NCBI GenBank assembly: GCA_037783415.1
Contig: JAZGTN010000218.1
Span: 186,001-250,000, forward strand
DNA length: 64,000 nucleotides
From: Leptasterias polaris
Taxonomy: Eukaryota > Echinodermata > Asteroidea > Forcipulatida > Asteriidae
Direction: 5' to 3'
Under the pieces are notes generated by a model that worked only from the letters and a program-made list of their open reading frames with translations, did not search any database and was not told the DNA's origin. Positions 30,469-39,708 of the stretch are shown piece after piece (position 1 is the first letter of the stretch; every line of letters starts with the position of its first letter). The position numbers and the translations under genes are program-made.

Positions 30469-31776
30469 ATGGCATCATCAAAGTACGGACGCAAACTAAA
30501 TCCTCTCCGAAGCCTGCGGGATCCACTCGGGATCAAAGGCATACGGCAGAGCGTTGTTATAACCAACAATCCCTCTACCATCGGCCCAAATGAGCATCTT
30601 TTAGTGAGATTTCCCAACCTTAGCGCCCAGGATGCGATTGTTCCTGGTACAGCCCGCCTCGCATTTAACATCACTCTAAACTCGACCGACGACAACCGAA
30701 CTGTGGTTAAAAACCTTGGCCAAGCCATTGTGAAGAAAAAAACAGTCAGGATCAGCGGTAATGAGGTCTTGTCTATAGATGACAGCGATGTTATCGGTTG
30801 CTACACCGACCTCTGGAAAACGTTGGGAGAGCGCCGGTCTCTGGTCTATCAGGGCATTGATGTGGCGGAAGACACCAACATGATTAAACTGAGGGTGGGC
30901 GCTGGAAATGGTGATAGTTCTACGACGGATGACAAGGCTATTGCAGATGCTTACAGCAATAGATTTAGCATTCCGCTAGATTTTGAACTGTTGGAGAGCC
31001 ACATGCCGTTCTTTCAGTCAGCCTTTGGTGACCGATTAGAGTACGAGCTTACCTTCAATAACTACAGACGCGTTATACATGCAGCCGATGATACAGATGC
31101 TAAATACGCCATCGACAACATCTCTCTCGAGTTTGAAATTATGAGCGAGCCAAACCTGGCCCGGTTGATTCGCAACCAGTATGCTGGGCGAGTTGCTATC
31201 CTGTATGACCGCATATTGCGTCACCGCACGGTCACCCTCAACAAGAAAGATACGATGTGGAACGTCAATCTCAATGTTCCAGCCCGAAGCTTGAAGGGAA
31301 TACTCATGCTCTTCGAGGATGCAGCAGAGGTGACCGCGTTTGACTGAGATACAGAAGCGTTCTACAACCCCAAGATCGAAAAAGTTGAGGTCACCATCGA
31401 GGGGAAGCCAAACCAGTTGTACGCACAGGGCATGCGTGCACACCAACAGTGGAATGAGGCTCGAAAGTACTTCGCCAGCAGCCCTTCAACCAAGTGCCAC
31501 CCTACGACTGCAATGATCACCAAAGACTTAGCATTGTCTGACGTAACGGTCGGAGAGTACCTGACCACAAAGTACGGTCTGTGGCTGGACATGAGAAGCA
31601 ACGATGATGACTCGTTGCACGGCAGCGGTCGGCGCGTAGAAAATGCAAGTGAGGGGGTCACACTCCAGATCACCAAAAAAGAAGAAACGGCGGGCACATT
31701 GAACATCTATTTGTATGTTATCATGGACGCGCAGCTCAACATCGAAAATGGTAGATTTATCAATGCGCTCTTCTAA
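30469..31776 (+). pseudogene. major capsid protein candidate, one premature stop
   Basis: 435 codons plus stop, from MASSKYGRK to INALF. One in-frame TGA (31345-31347, codon 293) is the only break; both sides are in the same frame. Length, beta-rich composition and conserved blocks (NEHLLVRFPNL, HMPFFQSAFGDRLEYELTF, LEFEIMSEPNLARLIRNQY, YNPKIEKVEVTIEGKPNQLY, YVIMDAQLNIENGRF) match the double-jelly-roll capsid proteins that I associate with Polinton-like elements of invertebrates; the fold itself was not computed. The protein would build the icosahedral shell as pseudo-hexameric trimers. It is followed by the packaging ATPase on the same strand, with palindromes P4a/P4b between. An isolated stop suggests fairly recent loss of function, or a sequence error. 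Confidence 0.75.
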
Positions 31777-31790
31777 ACTTACGTCTACAA

Positions 31791-31832
31791 ACGATTTTGT
31801 AAACAAAGATAATCTTTTGCCTGAAAAAGATT
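31791..31832. promoter_or_regulatory. boundary palindromes P4a and P4b between capsid and ATPase genes
   Basis: P4a (31791-31810) contains TTTTGTAAACAAAG, matching the core of P3. P4b (31810-31832) has AATCTTTT, six bases, AAAAGATT. They fill the gap after the capsid stop (31776). Confidence 0.6.
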
Positions 31833-31841
31833 CCCACTTGA

Positions 31842-32190
31842 AAAAGATTCATCTGTGGCCAGACCGGTTGTGGAAAAACAGTCTTCATCTTAGACATCCT
31901 CGAAGGTCACTACCGCGACGCATTTCTGCACATCGTCTTACTCTGCCCCACAATTCGTTGGAATAAAACATACCACGAGCGATCATGGGTGTGGACAGAC
32001 CCAGAGGTCTTTATTGTAGACCCTGGCGATCGACTCCAAGAATACTTGCGAGCCTTCTACTCGATCTTTGCCAGCGAGCCGACATTGTACATCATCGACG
32101 ACTGCTCAGCCAGTAAAGCCCTGACCAAAAAGAAAGACATGCTGTCTGAGCTCGCGTTCTCAGGGCGCCACGCCTCTCAATCTGTGTGGA
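31842..32190 (+). pseudogene. packaging ATPase (FtsK/HerA type), truncated at both ends
   Basis: The frame opens right after TGA (31839-31841) and holds Walker A GQTGCGKT (about 31857-31880) and Walker B LYIIDD (about 32085-32103), then SGRHASQSVW, a conserved downstream block. Such ATPases pump the genome into the capsid. The N-terminus appears to continue in another frame just upstream (PEKDSHLK), implying a one- or two-base indel near 31840. At about 32190 the sequence switches abruptly to the antisense of the polymerase gene, so the C-terminal third is lost together with the polymerase C-terminus. The repeated block tgtggatct at the junction suggests a microhomology-type deletion. Confidence 0.7.
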
Positions 32191-35100
32191 TCTTGTGGCT
32201 CTTGTGGATCTGGATCGCCGCGAGATTATCATCAAAAATGTTCGCCCGAGCAAAGGCCGGGCTGGCAATAAGTCTCCTAATCTTATCTTCTTCATCACTG
32301 CGCACCAACTTGACGTCGACCCGCTTGCGGAGGTTCTCCATCGTTTTCCCAAATACACTATTGTTCATGAGTTTGTAAAGGTCTTTTTCAAAGTCGCTTG
32401 TTGCCTCCTTCCGGCGCTCCGTGTTCATCCGGATGTAGGGCTCCATCCAAGGGCTCTGCTCAAAGCGAAGAGCCCGGTGGATCTTTTTCAGGCGCATGCC
32501 GAGAGAGAGGTACAGCTGTAAGTTGCGATAATGTAGCACATATCGTTCTTTGTCGTGGAGATTGGGAACCAGCTTTTCAACCTCTGTCGGTGCCACCCCA
32601 ACACCTAGAAGGTTGTGCTGATACTCAGACATCCACTCTCTCTGAACAACCATGCGCTCCGGCGCCAGCGGATAAGCGTTGTGTGCGTTGTGGAGCTCTA
32701 CAGGGTACTCTAAGTCCACCTCCAAGATGTAACCCTCCAAGCTGTCTGTCGGATGCTGTTAAAAATTTCGTAGACAAAAGTTTGAGCTTCAGCTCTTCCA
32801 CCCACTCAAAGCCCCCTATAGGCAGCGGCTGGCTCATTGCCCACCCATTGCCCACCCATTGCCCACCCATTGCCCACCCATTGCCCACCCATTGCCCACC
32901 CATTGCCCACCCATTGCCCACCCATTGCCCACCCATTGCCCACCCATTGCCCACCCATACAGGTTGTTAGCATCGAGGTAAGAAATGTACCTGTTTGGCT
33001 CGGAGGGGTCAAAGCCCTCAACCAGAGGGTTGTTAGCTTTCGCAAAGCGTTTAGATACCATGGAGATACCACCTCCACCTCGCATCCCCTTCTCGATAAA
33101 GAGATGCTGGTCATAGTCTGTAAGCAGTTTTAGTTCTACACCTGTCTTTTTTAGTAACGCGTCCCAGGAGAGGCCAGGGCTGGTGTAGTAATGTGCGGGG
33201 TCTAGACCGTACTGTCGCATGCAGGTGTTCCGAAAAGTTTCGAAGACATCTGCCAAGAGGAGCACGTCTGTGCGATTGTAGAGGTCGTGGTAGTCTCCCA
33301 TGGTGTGACATCTAAAGACCCCCCTCACCTTTTGTGCATGAGCGTAGTCAGCCTCGCTAATGTACTCGTCTGACAGCTTGCTGTAGAAGGCTTCCTTCGG
33401 AGGGAGATGTGGCTCTGCAAACCTTTCCCAAGAGTCCATATACTCGTACGGGTAGACACCCTTACGCAGCAAGAGATCGCGCCTTTCTTTGCATGGCTCG
33501 TACTCGCTCGTTATTTGGAAAGACTCAGGCTGGTTGGCTGCGACTAACTTGTCAAGAGAGGACAGCAAGAACTGGACGCTGTCGATAAATCGGAGCTGAC
33601 CGAGGGAGAAGCTGATGTATTTCTCGGTATTATTCGGGATACAAGAGATCTTGCCTTCTACCTTAGAAATAGCCTGCATCAAGAGATGAGAGTCATAACC
33701 CCGCAAATTATGGAAGACCACCGGTATGGTTGTGGTTTTAGGGCTCAGCCGCAGCTTCAGGTTGCAGGCGTTGTGTGCGGCACCTCTGTATTTACCAGTA
33801 ATATGACAGTGGTCGCGGACAGTGTCCCCCTCAAGTGGCTTCTCACACACGTGACAGGTGGTGGCTGTCTTAAAGGCCCGCCAGTCTTTAGATGTCATCA
33901 TCATGGTTTGGGGGTTGGCCAGCACCGCCTTGATCTTTCGCTCCTCATCTTGGATCGTTTTTAAGAAGTGCTCTACTGCGTTATCCCCTCGATATTCTAC
34001 AGGTGGTTTTGCCTGTCCATCGCAGCGAACGACTATATAGCAATAGCTACACGCCTCGTGGTGCTGCGTGTTCCGAGTGTTGCTCTTCGTGGGATCAAGC
34101 TCGGGCCCCTCTACCTTTGTGGTTAGAGCCTCAAAGTCTGCGTAGATGATAAAAGGGGCGGGAAGCTGCTTGTGGTGGTTTTGGAAGGTCAGCTTATTTT
34201 TTCCCTCTTCTGGCATCTCTACCCTCACCGCCGTTTGACCGATCCCGCGACATTCAGGCTTGTGGGCTTCCAAGAGGTCTTTTCTCGAGTACCCATGAAG
34301 ACATCTCTCGCAAAAGTGCGTACACCCCCTGTGCTTGTTTTCTTGGAAGAGAAGACGGTTGAGGTTCTTGACCCAGGTGTAGTGAAACTTGCCTGCGTTC
34401 TCGATCAGCAAGAGGTTAATTCTAGGCATGTCCATGGGCTGTTTGCTTAGTCCGTAGACGATAACACCCTTATCCCAGCCGAATATGTTGATGGCTAGAT
34501 TGTTCTGTTTTTCAACCTTCTGGATCTGAGAGTAGGGTGTAGGGGCGTCAATCCCCGTGAAATTGAGGCCATCATCGGTGGGATACTGAGATGGTCTATC
34601 CACATGGTATCTGGCGGGGAAGAGGGCAGCCCGAAGGGCCAACCTCAGGCAGTGCTCATCTTTGTTCTTCACGTTGACGACCGCCTTTTTGCTTCTAACC
34701 GCTGCGGGTAGTGGAATGTATGAGCCACCCCTCAGGGGCTGGTACCGAGCAATGTCAAGCCACAGCACCTCCACGTGGTCAACCGTCCACCCAGAGCCCC
34801 TCTGAGTAAATTTTTCAAGTGTCTCTTGGATGCGGGGGAAGGCTCTGTCTAGTGCATCATTGATCTCGTTGTCCTGCAAAACAGACTCTTGTTTGTGGCG
34901 GAGCACGGTATCGGTGTATTCCTCACTACCATCGGGGTTGTCTTTCCGAAGTTGAAGCTTAAGAGCCAGCTGAAACTTGATGCCGTTGAGAGCCAAAATC
35001 TCTTCCACAAGTTTTTGGTAAATCCTAGAGCGCACGTCCTCCAGAAAAGCTCTGGGGTCTGCGCTGAGGGGATGCCCTTTAGGCACAGACATCTTCCAAC

Positions 35101-35437
35101 CCCGAAGAAATTTCCCTATCACCCATGGAGTCTGCCTAAAGACTAGCTCATCCGTCTCTTTATGTTCAAACAGCGCCAGAATCTCATTCTGATAGTCTTG
35201 AGTCGTTTTAAACGTTTTTGAGGGAAGGATTGGGTCAAACTCCCTCAGAATGGCCTTTCGTTTTCTCTCCTTTCTTATTCGAGGGGGAGGAGAAGGCTGA
35301 TTTTTCCCTAGAGGCAGAGGCTTAGGTAAGCGCTTCTCTACTACTTCTGGGATGGGTTCATCTAAAATACTAGAGAGATCTTCAGGTGCTTGCATTTCTG
35401 CGAGCAGTTCATCTATATAATTATCAAAACTCGTCAT
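32190..35437 (-). pseudogene. protein-primed family B DNA polymerase, broken in three places
   Basis: ATG at 35437 (MTSFDNYIDEL); the N-terminal 831 codons are open. A long N-terminal region (1-425) includes a Cys/His cluster (THFCERCLHGYS, HKPEC, 372-396). Exonuclease: YADFEA (432-437), HNLRGYDSHL (576-585), DLYNRTDVLLLADVFE (718-733). A second Cys/His cluster (CHVCEK ... HNAC, 528-558) lies between Exo I and II. Polymerase motif A LDANNLYGWAM is at 821-831. Here an 11-bp unit has expanded by 121 bp (32835-32958), shifting the frame. SQPLPIGGFEWVEELK follows, then another frame change near 32745-32775, then EGYILEVDLEYP and motif B (KLMNNSVFGKTMEN, near 32330-32370). Motif C (D-T-D-S) and the thumb are missing through the deletion at 32190. 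It would have replicated the element from a terminal protein; this copy cannot. Confidence 0.8.
32835..32958. repeat. 11-bp minisatellite expansion inside polymerase motif A
   Basis: Unit CATTGCCCACC (plus strand); twelve CAT starts spaced exactly 11 bp, i.e. 121 extra bases. The first and last units join the flanking codons so that the ancestral sequence needs no extra unit. Confidence 0.95.
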
Positions 35438-35718
35438 TTTATATTGATTACAGTACAACTTACAACATATATCTCTAATTGAAATGTTTAATTTACAAGT
35501 ACTCAAATTTGTCCACCAACTGTAGAGGGGGCAATAGCTTTGCTGGTGACAGTATAACTTGCATAGCACATATCTCTATTTAAAGTGTTCAACTTACAAA
35601 GAATAGGGGAATCCCCAATCTATTGCGCAATGTGCATGGGGAATTCCCTAATGATAAAAAGACAACCATTTAGACATACCCATGGTAATACATACCTGAG
35701 ATAATCAATCTACGAAAA
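35438..35718. promoter_or_regulatory. divergent intergenic region between polymerase and Cys-rich gene
   Basis: Contains an imperfect direct repeat of about 55-60 bp (35451-35505 and 35547-35605, sharing acagta, aactt, catatatctct/catatctct and acttacaa blocks), then GGGGAATCCCC (35605-35615), the 10-bp palindrome ATTGCGCAAT (35622-35631) and ggggaattccc (35639-35649). ATTGCGCAAT occurs again at 36016-36025, over the stop of the following gene. Promoter function is inferred from position only. Confidence 0.5.
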
Positions 35719-36027
35719 ATGAAAGGACACAACGTTTGCGCTTGGATTAAAGTAGGTGAAGTTGATCTCTGTAATAAGAGCTGCTGTGGTAAATATTGTA
35801 AGTTCCACTTGGCAAAGATCCGTAAAGGCAGAAATATCTCTATACCTTGTAGATCTTGTGGTAAGGGGGTTCAGAGTGAAATACAGCTATGCCGAAACTG
35901 TGGTCGAGATAAAGTAAGACTGAGGCATATAACTCTAGAAAAACAGGCTAAACAAAAGTTTTCGTTGGTGTTGACACAGCTCTTAGATCGTGTCCCTCTA
36001 CCGTTGGTAGAAAATATTGCGCAATAA
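35719..36027 (+). CDS. small Cys-rich zinc-binding-type protein of the virus-like element
   Basis: 102 residues. Cysteines are arranged as C8, then CNKSCCGKYCKFH, then CRSC (about 44-47) and CRNC (about 59-62): one Cys/His cluster and one four-cysteine ribbon. The C-terminal 40 residues are basic and helical (RHITLEKQAKQKFSLVLTQLL). This combination suggests nucleic acid binding. It is divergent from the polymerase gene and is the last gene before the right-end minisatellite. The frame is intact. I vaguely recall similar small proteins near Polinton-like polymerases; otherwise unassigned. Confidence 0.6.
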   Translation: MKGHNVCAWIKVGEVDLCNKSCCGKYCKFHLAKIRKGRNISIPCRSCGKGVQSEIQLCRNCGRDKVRLRHITLEKQAKQKFSLVLTQLLDRVPLPLVENIAQ

Positions 36028-36076
36028 ATTTTGCTTAGAGCACCCTATTCACATATACAGACTAATGCGCAGTCAA

Positions 36077-37015
36077 ACCAGAGGCGAGAATGAAGTGGTG
36101 GTTCTGAGAAAAACCAGAGGCGAGAATGAAGTGGTGGTTCTGAGAAACACCAGAGGCGAGAATGAAGTGGTGGTTCTGAGAAAAACCAGAGGCGAGAATG
36201 AAGTGGTGGTTCTGAGAAAAACCAGAGGCGAGAATGAAGTGGTGGTTCTGAGAAAAACCAGAGGCGAGAATGAAGTGGTGGTTCTGAGAAAAACCAGAGG
36301 CGAGAATGAAGTGGTGGTTCTGAGAAAAACCAGAGGCGAGAATGAAGTGGTGGTTCTGAGAAAAACCAGAGGCGAGAATGAAGTGGTGGTTCTGAGAAAA
36401 ACCAGAGGCGAGAATGAAGTGGTGGTTCTGAGAAAAACCAGAGGCGAGAATGAAGTGGTGGTTCTGAGAAAAACCAGAGGCGAGAATGAAGTGGTGGTTC
36501 TGAGAAAAACCAGAGGCGAGAATGAAGTGGTGGTTCTGAGAAAAACCAGAGGCGAGAATGAAGTGGTGGTTCTGAGAAAAACCAGAGGCGAGAATGAAGT
36601 GGTGGTTCTGAGAAAAACCAGAGGCGAGAATGAAGTGGTGGTTCTGAGAAAAACCAGAGGCGAGAATGAAGTGGTGGTTCTGAGAAAAACCAGAGGCGAG
36701 AATGAAGTGGTGGTTCTGAGAAAAACCAGAGGCGAGAATGAAGTGGTGGTTCTGAGAAAAACCAGAGGCGAGAATGAAGTGGTGGTTCTGAGAAAAACCA
36801 GAGGCGAGAATGAAGTGGTGGTTCTGAGAAAAACCAGAGGCGAGAATGAAGTGGTGGTTCTGAGAAAAACCAGAGGCGAGAATGAAGTGGTGGTTCTGAG
36901 AAAAACCAGAGGCGAGAATGAAGTGGTGGTTCTGAGAAAAACCAGAGGCGAGAATGAAGTGGTGGTTCTGAGAAAAAACCAGAGGTGAGAATGAAGTGGT
37001 GTTTCTAAGAAAAAC
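36077..37015. repeat. 36-bp minisatellite, 25 near-perfect copies plus a decayed one
   Basis: Unit contains gaggcgagaatgaagtggtg; period exactly 36, so the plus strand reads TRGENEVVVLRK repeated. Only copy 2 differs (A to C), and the last copy has an extra A. Because 36 is a multiple of three, several frames are open through it; none is taken as a gene. Homogeneity implies very recent expansion. Confidence 0.95.
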
Positions 37016-37058
37016 CAGTTGTTCTGCAGTCTCTTAAAACATCGATGACATTTATCAC

Positions 37059-37069
37059 ACTCCATCGTG
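37059..37069 (-). repeat. right terminal inverted repeat
   Basis: ACTCCATCGTG, exact complement of 25496-25506. Confidence 0.65.
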
Positions 37070-37095
37070 TATATATGTATATATATACACGATGG
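37062..37095. repeat. perfect palindrome at the right terminus
   Basis: CCATCGTGTATATAT, four bases, then its exact complement (15-bp arms). The second CACGATGG (37088-37095) is followed by ggcgctcttaagg, unlike the element interior. Confidence 0.9.
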
Positions 37096-37277
37096 GGCGC
37101 TCTTAAGGTCGCCGGTAGCTCTGCGCTGGGGAGACCGCCAAGGGGGTAAGACAGCCTCATCAATGGGGTCTGAGAGCTATATATGGTAAAAAACAGCTCC
37201 TAACGTAAGTGGTCCAGAACCCCATTTGCTCAATTTGTATAAACCAAGAAAGTGGTCCAGAACCCCCATTTTATATA

Positions 37278-37400
37278 CTACTCAAGGAGTGTGGCACTAC
37301 CAGGAGTAATTCTGGTGGGTTTATTGATAAGTGGAAAAAAGGAATTAGAAGACAAAGTATTAATAAACAAGTAGCACATTGATAATAATATACAAACAGT
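37278..37400 (-). pseudogene. fragment of a non-LTR endonuclease
   Basis: Minus frame reads FINTLSSNSFFPLINKPTRI then TPGSATL, a highly conserved block just before the last endonuclease motif of CR1/L2/RTE-like elements. Only this fragment is recognisable. Confidence 0.65.
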
Positions 37401-37909
37401 TGTAACTGAGCGCAGTACACTATCCACTATCGATCCCTGAAGTATTGTGTCAAGACTAAGTGTATCAGCGCTCAGTATCTTATTCAGGTTTGACCGTAAA
37501 CGTGGGACGCGTTTGCGCTGGGGACCAATTCGCCTGAAAACCACTTGTATTAGGGTTCTATGCGAACGCATTAATACTTCAGGAAATCACCGTTTACAAA
37601 ACAAATAACTTGGTGGGGGTTGCAGAAGGGTAAAAAATATACAACCGATTGGGGATAGGTGTAGAAAAGAGATATTACTTTTTTTCATTGCTGTAGCCTA
37701 CGGTCAGTGTTCGATTTGGGGGTGAAAAACCAAAATTAACAATTGTGATAGGTGTAAGAATCTATGATCATGCTTCATGTAAATGTTATAGCGCCACCTT
37801 GTGTTGAGACTTGACCAATGTCACAAGTGCTGAGTCGTCGAATAAAATAGCCATTCATGAGTGCACATAATTCATTATCTTGTCACCAACATTTCAATTC
37901 TTACAATGG

Positions 37910-38075
37910 GCACATTTAAAGTCAAAATAAGATCATCTCAAAGGTGAATTAATTAGGGTCTTCTATCTGAAAGTCAGACCAACTTTTAAGGTCTGGATTG
38001 CTTAATCAAAACAATAATACACGGAACAGCTTTGTGTTTGTCGACAAACACCTAAGTCTAGTTATTATTATTATT
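37910..38075 (-). repeat. left member of a distant inverted repeat pair
   Basis: Imperfect inverted copy of 43017-43175: acacggaacagctttgtgtt here versus its complement there, with the adjoining gattgcttaatcaaaa and agatcatctcaaagg blocks. Confidence 0.7.
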
Positions 38076-38094
38076 CTTTGTTTCTGACCTAAAT

Positions 38095-38350
38095 CCCATA
38101 GCAATTGCACACGTTTTTTGTTTAAGCCTAATATCCTAGAGTGTAATACGAAAGAGTTAGATTATTATATCAAATTGAAGCTTAGAACATAAACTTAACT
38201 CTAAATGTAAAAAATGTAAAAATTCTTAATTAATTAGCCACTTTTAGCCAATCTTGTAAGCACCTTATCTCAAAAAGTATACCCACGATCGTCAAACTTT
38301 TTTCAGTTTTAGACTTCTGGGATACTGTAGATGTACTTTCCGGCACAAAA
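38095..38350 (+). repeat. left member of a direct repeat pair
   Basis: Matches 41745-42065 with decay: cctaatatcc, gaaagagttaga, aaattgaagctta, aacttaactct, ttagccaatctt, cgatcgtcaaac, ttttcagtt in the same order. Confidence 0.7.
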
Positions 38351-38661
38351 TGTGGAACGACGTCACAATTACGTCATTTATTGCGCGTTCAAAACACATT
38401 GAGATCGTGAAAACAAATCCGACTTCTAGAGACATAATTTTTCTAATAAGCTCAAATTTAACGTCCTAGATTACACAAATGTTTCTTGAAACAAGACAGG
38501 TTTTATAGACAATCAGTTTAAAAGCATCAAACCTTATTAAAACATTGTCAGTAGAAAAAAAAACCCCAAAATTCTCAGGCAAATTGAACGCCATGGGTAC
38601 TCTGACTAGAATTTGATATGTGTTTATTAACGACAAGGATTAAATTGGGTTTTTTTACAGT

Positions 38662-38735
38662 GAAAAACGCACCGTTAAACTCGTATAGCGCCCTCAATCT
38701 TTTAGGGCGCTATACGAGTTTAATGGTGCTTTTTC
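38662..38735 (+). repeat. long hairpin with a 31-32-bp stem
   Basis: Arms 38662-38694 and 38704-38735 (ttaaactcgtatagcgccct and complement) with a 9-base loop, one bulge and one G-T pair. Confidence 0.8.
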
Positions 38736-39708
38736 TGGAATTTCTTAAACAAGATAAAGTCCTGAACCCATTTATGACCCGTGTTGTTGACGTTTTTGTG
38801 GAATATACATAGAGTCATCATTCCTGTCGCCGACTGACACAAGTCTACGTTCATTCACAAGAATCGAAAAGAATTTGTCATGCTATCAGCGCAGCGTCGT
38901 GTAATCAGATAGTTATTCAGATTTCAGCGTGGACGTAAAGAATAGGAGCGCTGTGTTCTTGCCGATGTTTCGGGGTGGCAGACTTGTCTGCGCTTGGGTC
39001 CCGTTCGCCGGAAAACGATACGTTTAAAATTTCTTGTGCAAAGGCATTACTTCAGGAAACCGCGATGTATCAGTTACAAAACTTGATGGCGCTTGCAATA
39101 AAAGCAATCAAAAGAGCTGATTGAGGAAAGGTGTGGTAAAGAGAAATTAGTTTTTCCATGGCTAAACGGTCAGTGTTGGATTTGGGTGTGTGAAGAGACA
39201 AAATTACAATACAATCGTATCCCATATGAATTTACTGTTTTAGCCTAAACAAATAGAACATACTCGATTGGCATTTCAGGGTAGAAAAATTGTTACGATT
39301 ACGATTTAAATACAACATCATTTTGTTTACATGCATTTACAGTTATTTTTTAGTAAACTCGTAATCATTTCTGAAACGGTCAGTTACATGTGTAACCGTT
39401 CACATTTATTATGGTCAAAATTTCGCGACACTTTTTGAGGATGATTTTTCAACATTTATCCGAACCGTAATAATGTAGATGTTCAACCGGTTGATCGGAT
39501 GGTTAACCGTGTGACCGTCACAGGCAGGCTTACAAAGCCTCTATTTAAATGTTTAACAGGATTATCGTTTGGTTAACCGGGTAACCGGGTAACGGTGCAA
39601 TCGATTTGTTGTGGAACGCCCTCTTGCGTTCAATGTTTCTTTCAACTAATGCCGCACGCAAAGTAATGAAATAACAAAGAATTAAGCCTGTAAATTAGAA
39701 ACGATATA

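Larger units (their letters stand above)
25496..37069. mobile_element. endogenous Polinton-like (virus-like) DNA element, 11.6 kb, decayed
   Basis: Bounded by CACGATGGAGT (25496-25506) and its exact complement (37059-37069). Ten gene loci in alternating blocks: minus 25612-27712, plus 27751-29111, minus 29112-30388, plus 30469-32190, minus 32190-35437, plus 35719-36027. Three hallmark genes are recognised: major capsid protein, packaging ATPase and protein-primed family B DNA polymerase, the core of Polintons/adintoviruses. The other proteins resemble uncharacterised proteins that I recall next to such polymerases in cnidarian and other invertebrate genomes. No retrovirus-type integrase and no adenain-like protease were found. 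At least six genes are broken, so this is a dead endogenous copy. The 36-bp minisatellite and termini fill the right end. Confidence 0.8.
37400..39190. repeat. region of nested repeats, with a direct repeat pair
   Basis: 37430-37740 and 38890-39190 share blocks in the same order (ttcaggaaa, gtttacaaaac/gttacaaaac, ggtgta/ggtgtgg, aaagagatatta/aaagagaaatta, ggtcagtgtt). The part 37390-37432 also returns inverted near 45005-45055 (gcagtacac...tccactatcgat). No ORF supported. Confidence 0.55.

Noticed and set aside
29786..30526. Longer N-terminus for the acidic helical protein (start at 30526)
   Set aside because: It would run through the divergent promoter palindromes and overlap the capsid gene; ATG 30388 gives the conserved-looking start.
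32760..32786. Further copy of the boundary palindrome (cttttgtctacg on the minus strand)
   Set aside because: It lies inside polymerase coding sequence with one decayed arm; similarity may be chance.
32398..33133. Plus-strand frames with H-C-P-P-I-A-H-P-L-P repeats
   Set aside because: Antisense of the polymerase minisatellite.
36017..36988. Open frame of 323 codons (TRGENEVVVLRK repeats) and the opposite-strand frame 36073-37065
   Set aside because: Both exist only because the 36-bp unit is a multiple of three; no non-repeat coding signal.
36077..37015. Possible CRISPR array
   Set aside because: Units are contiguous with no spacers; eukaryotic context.
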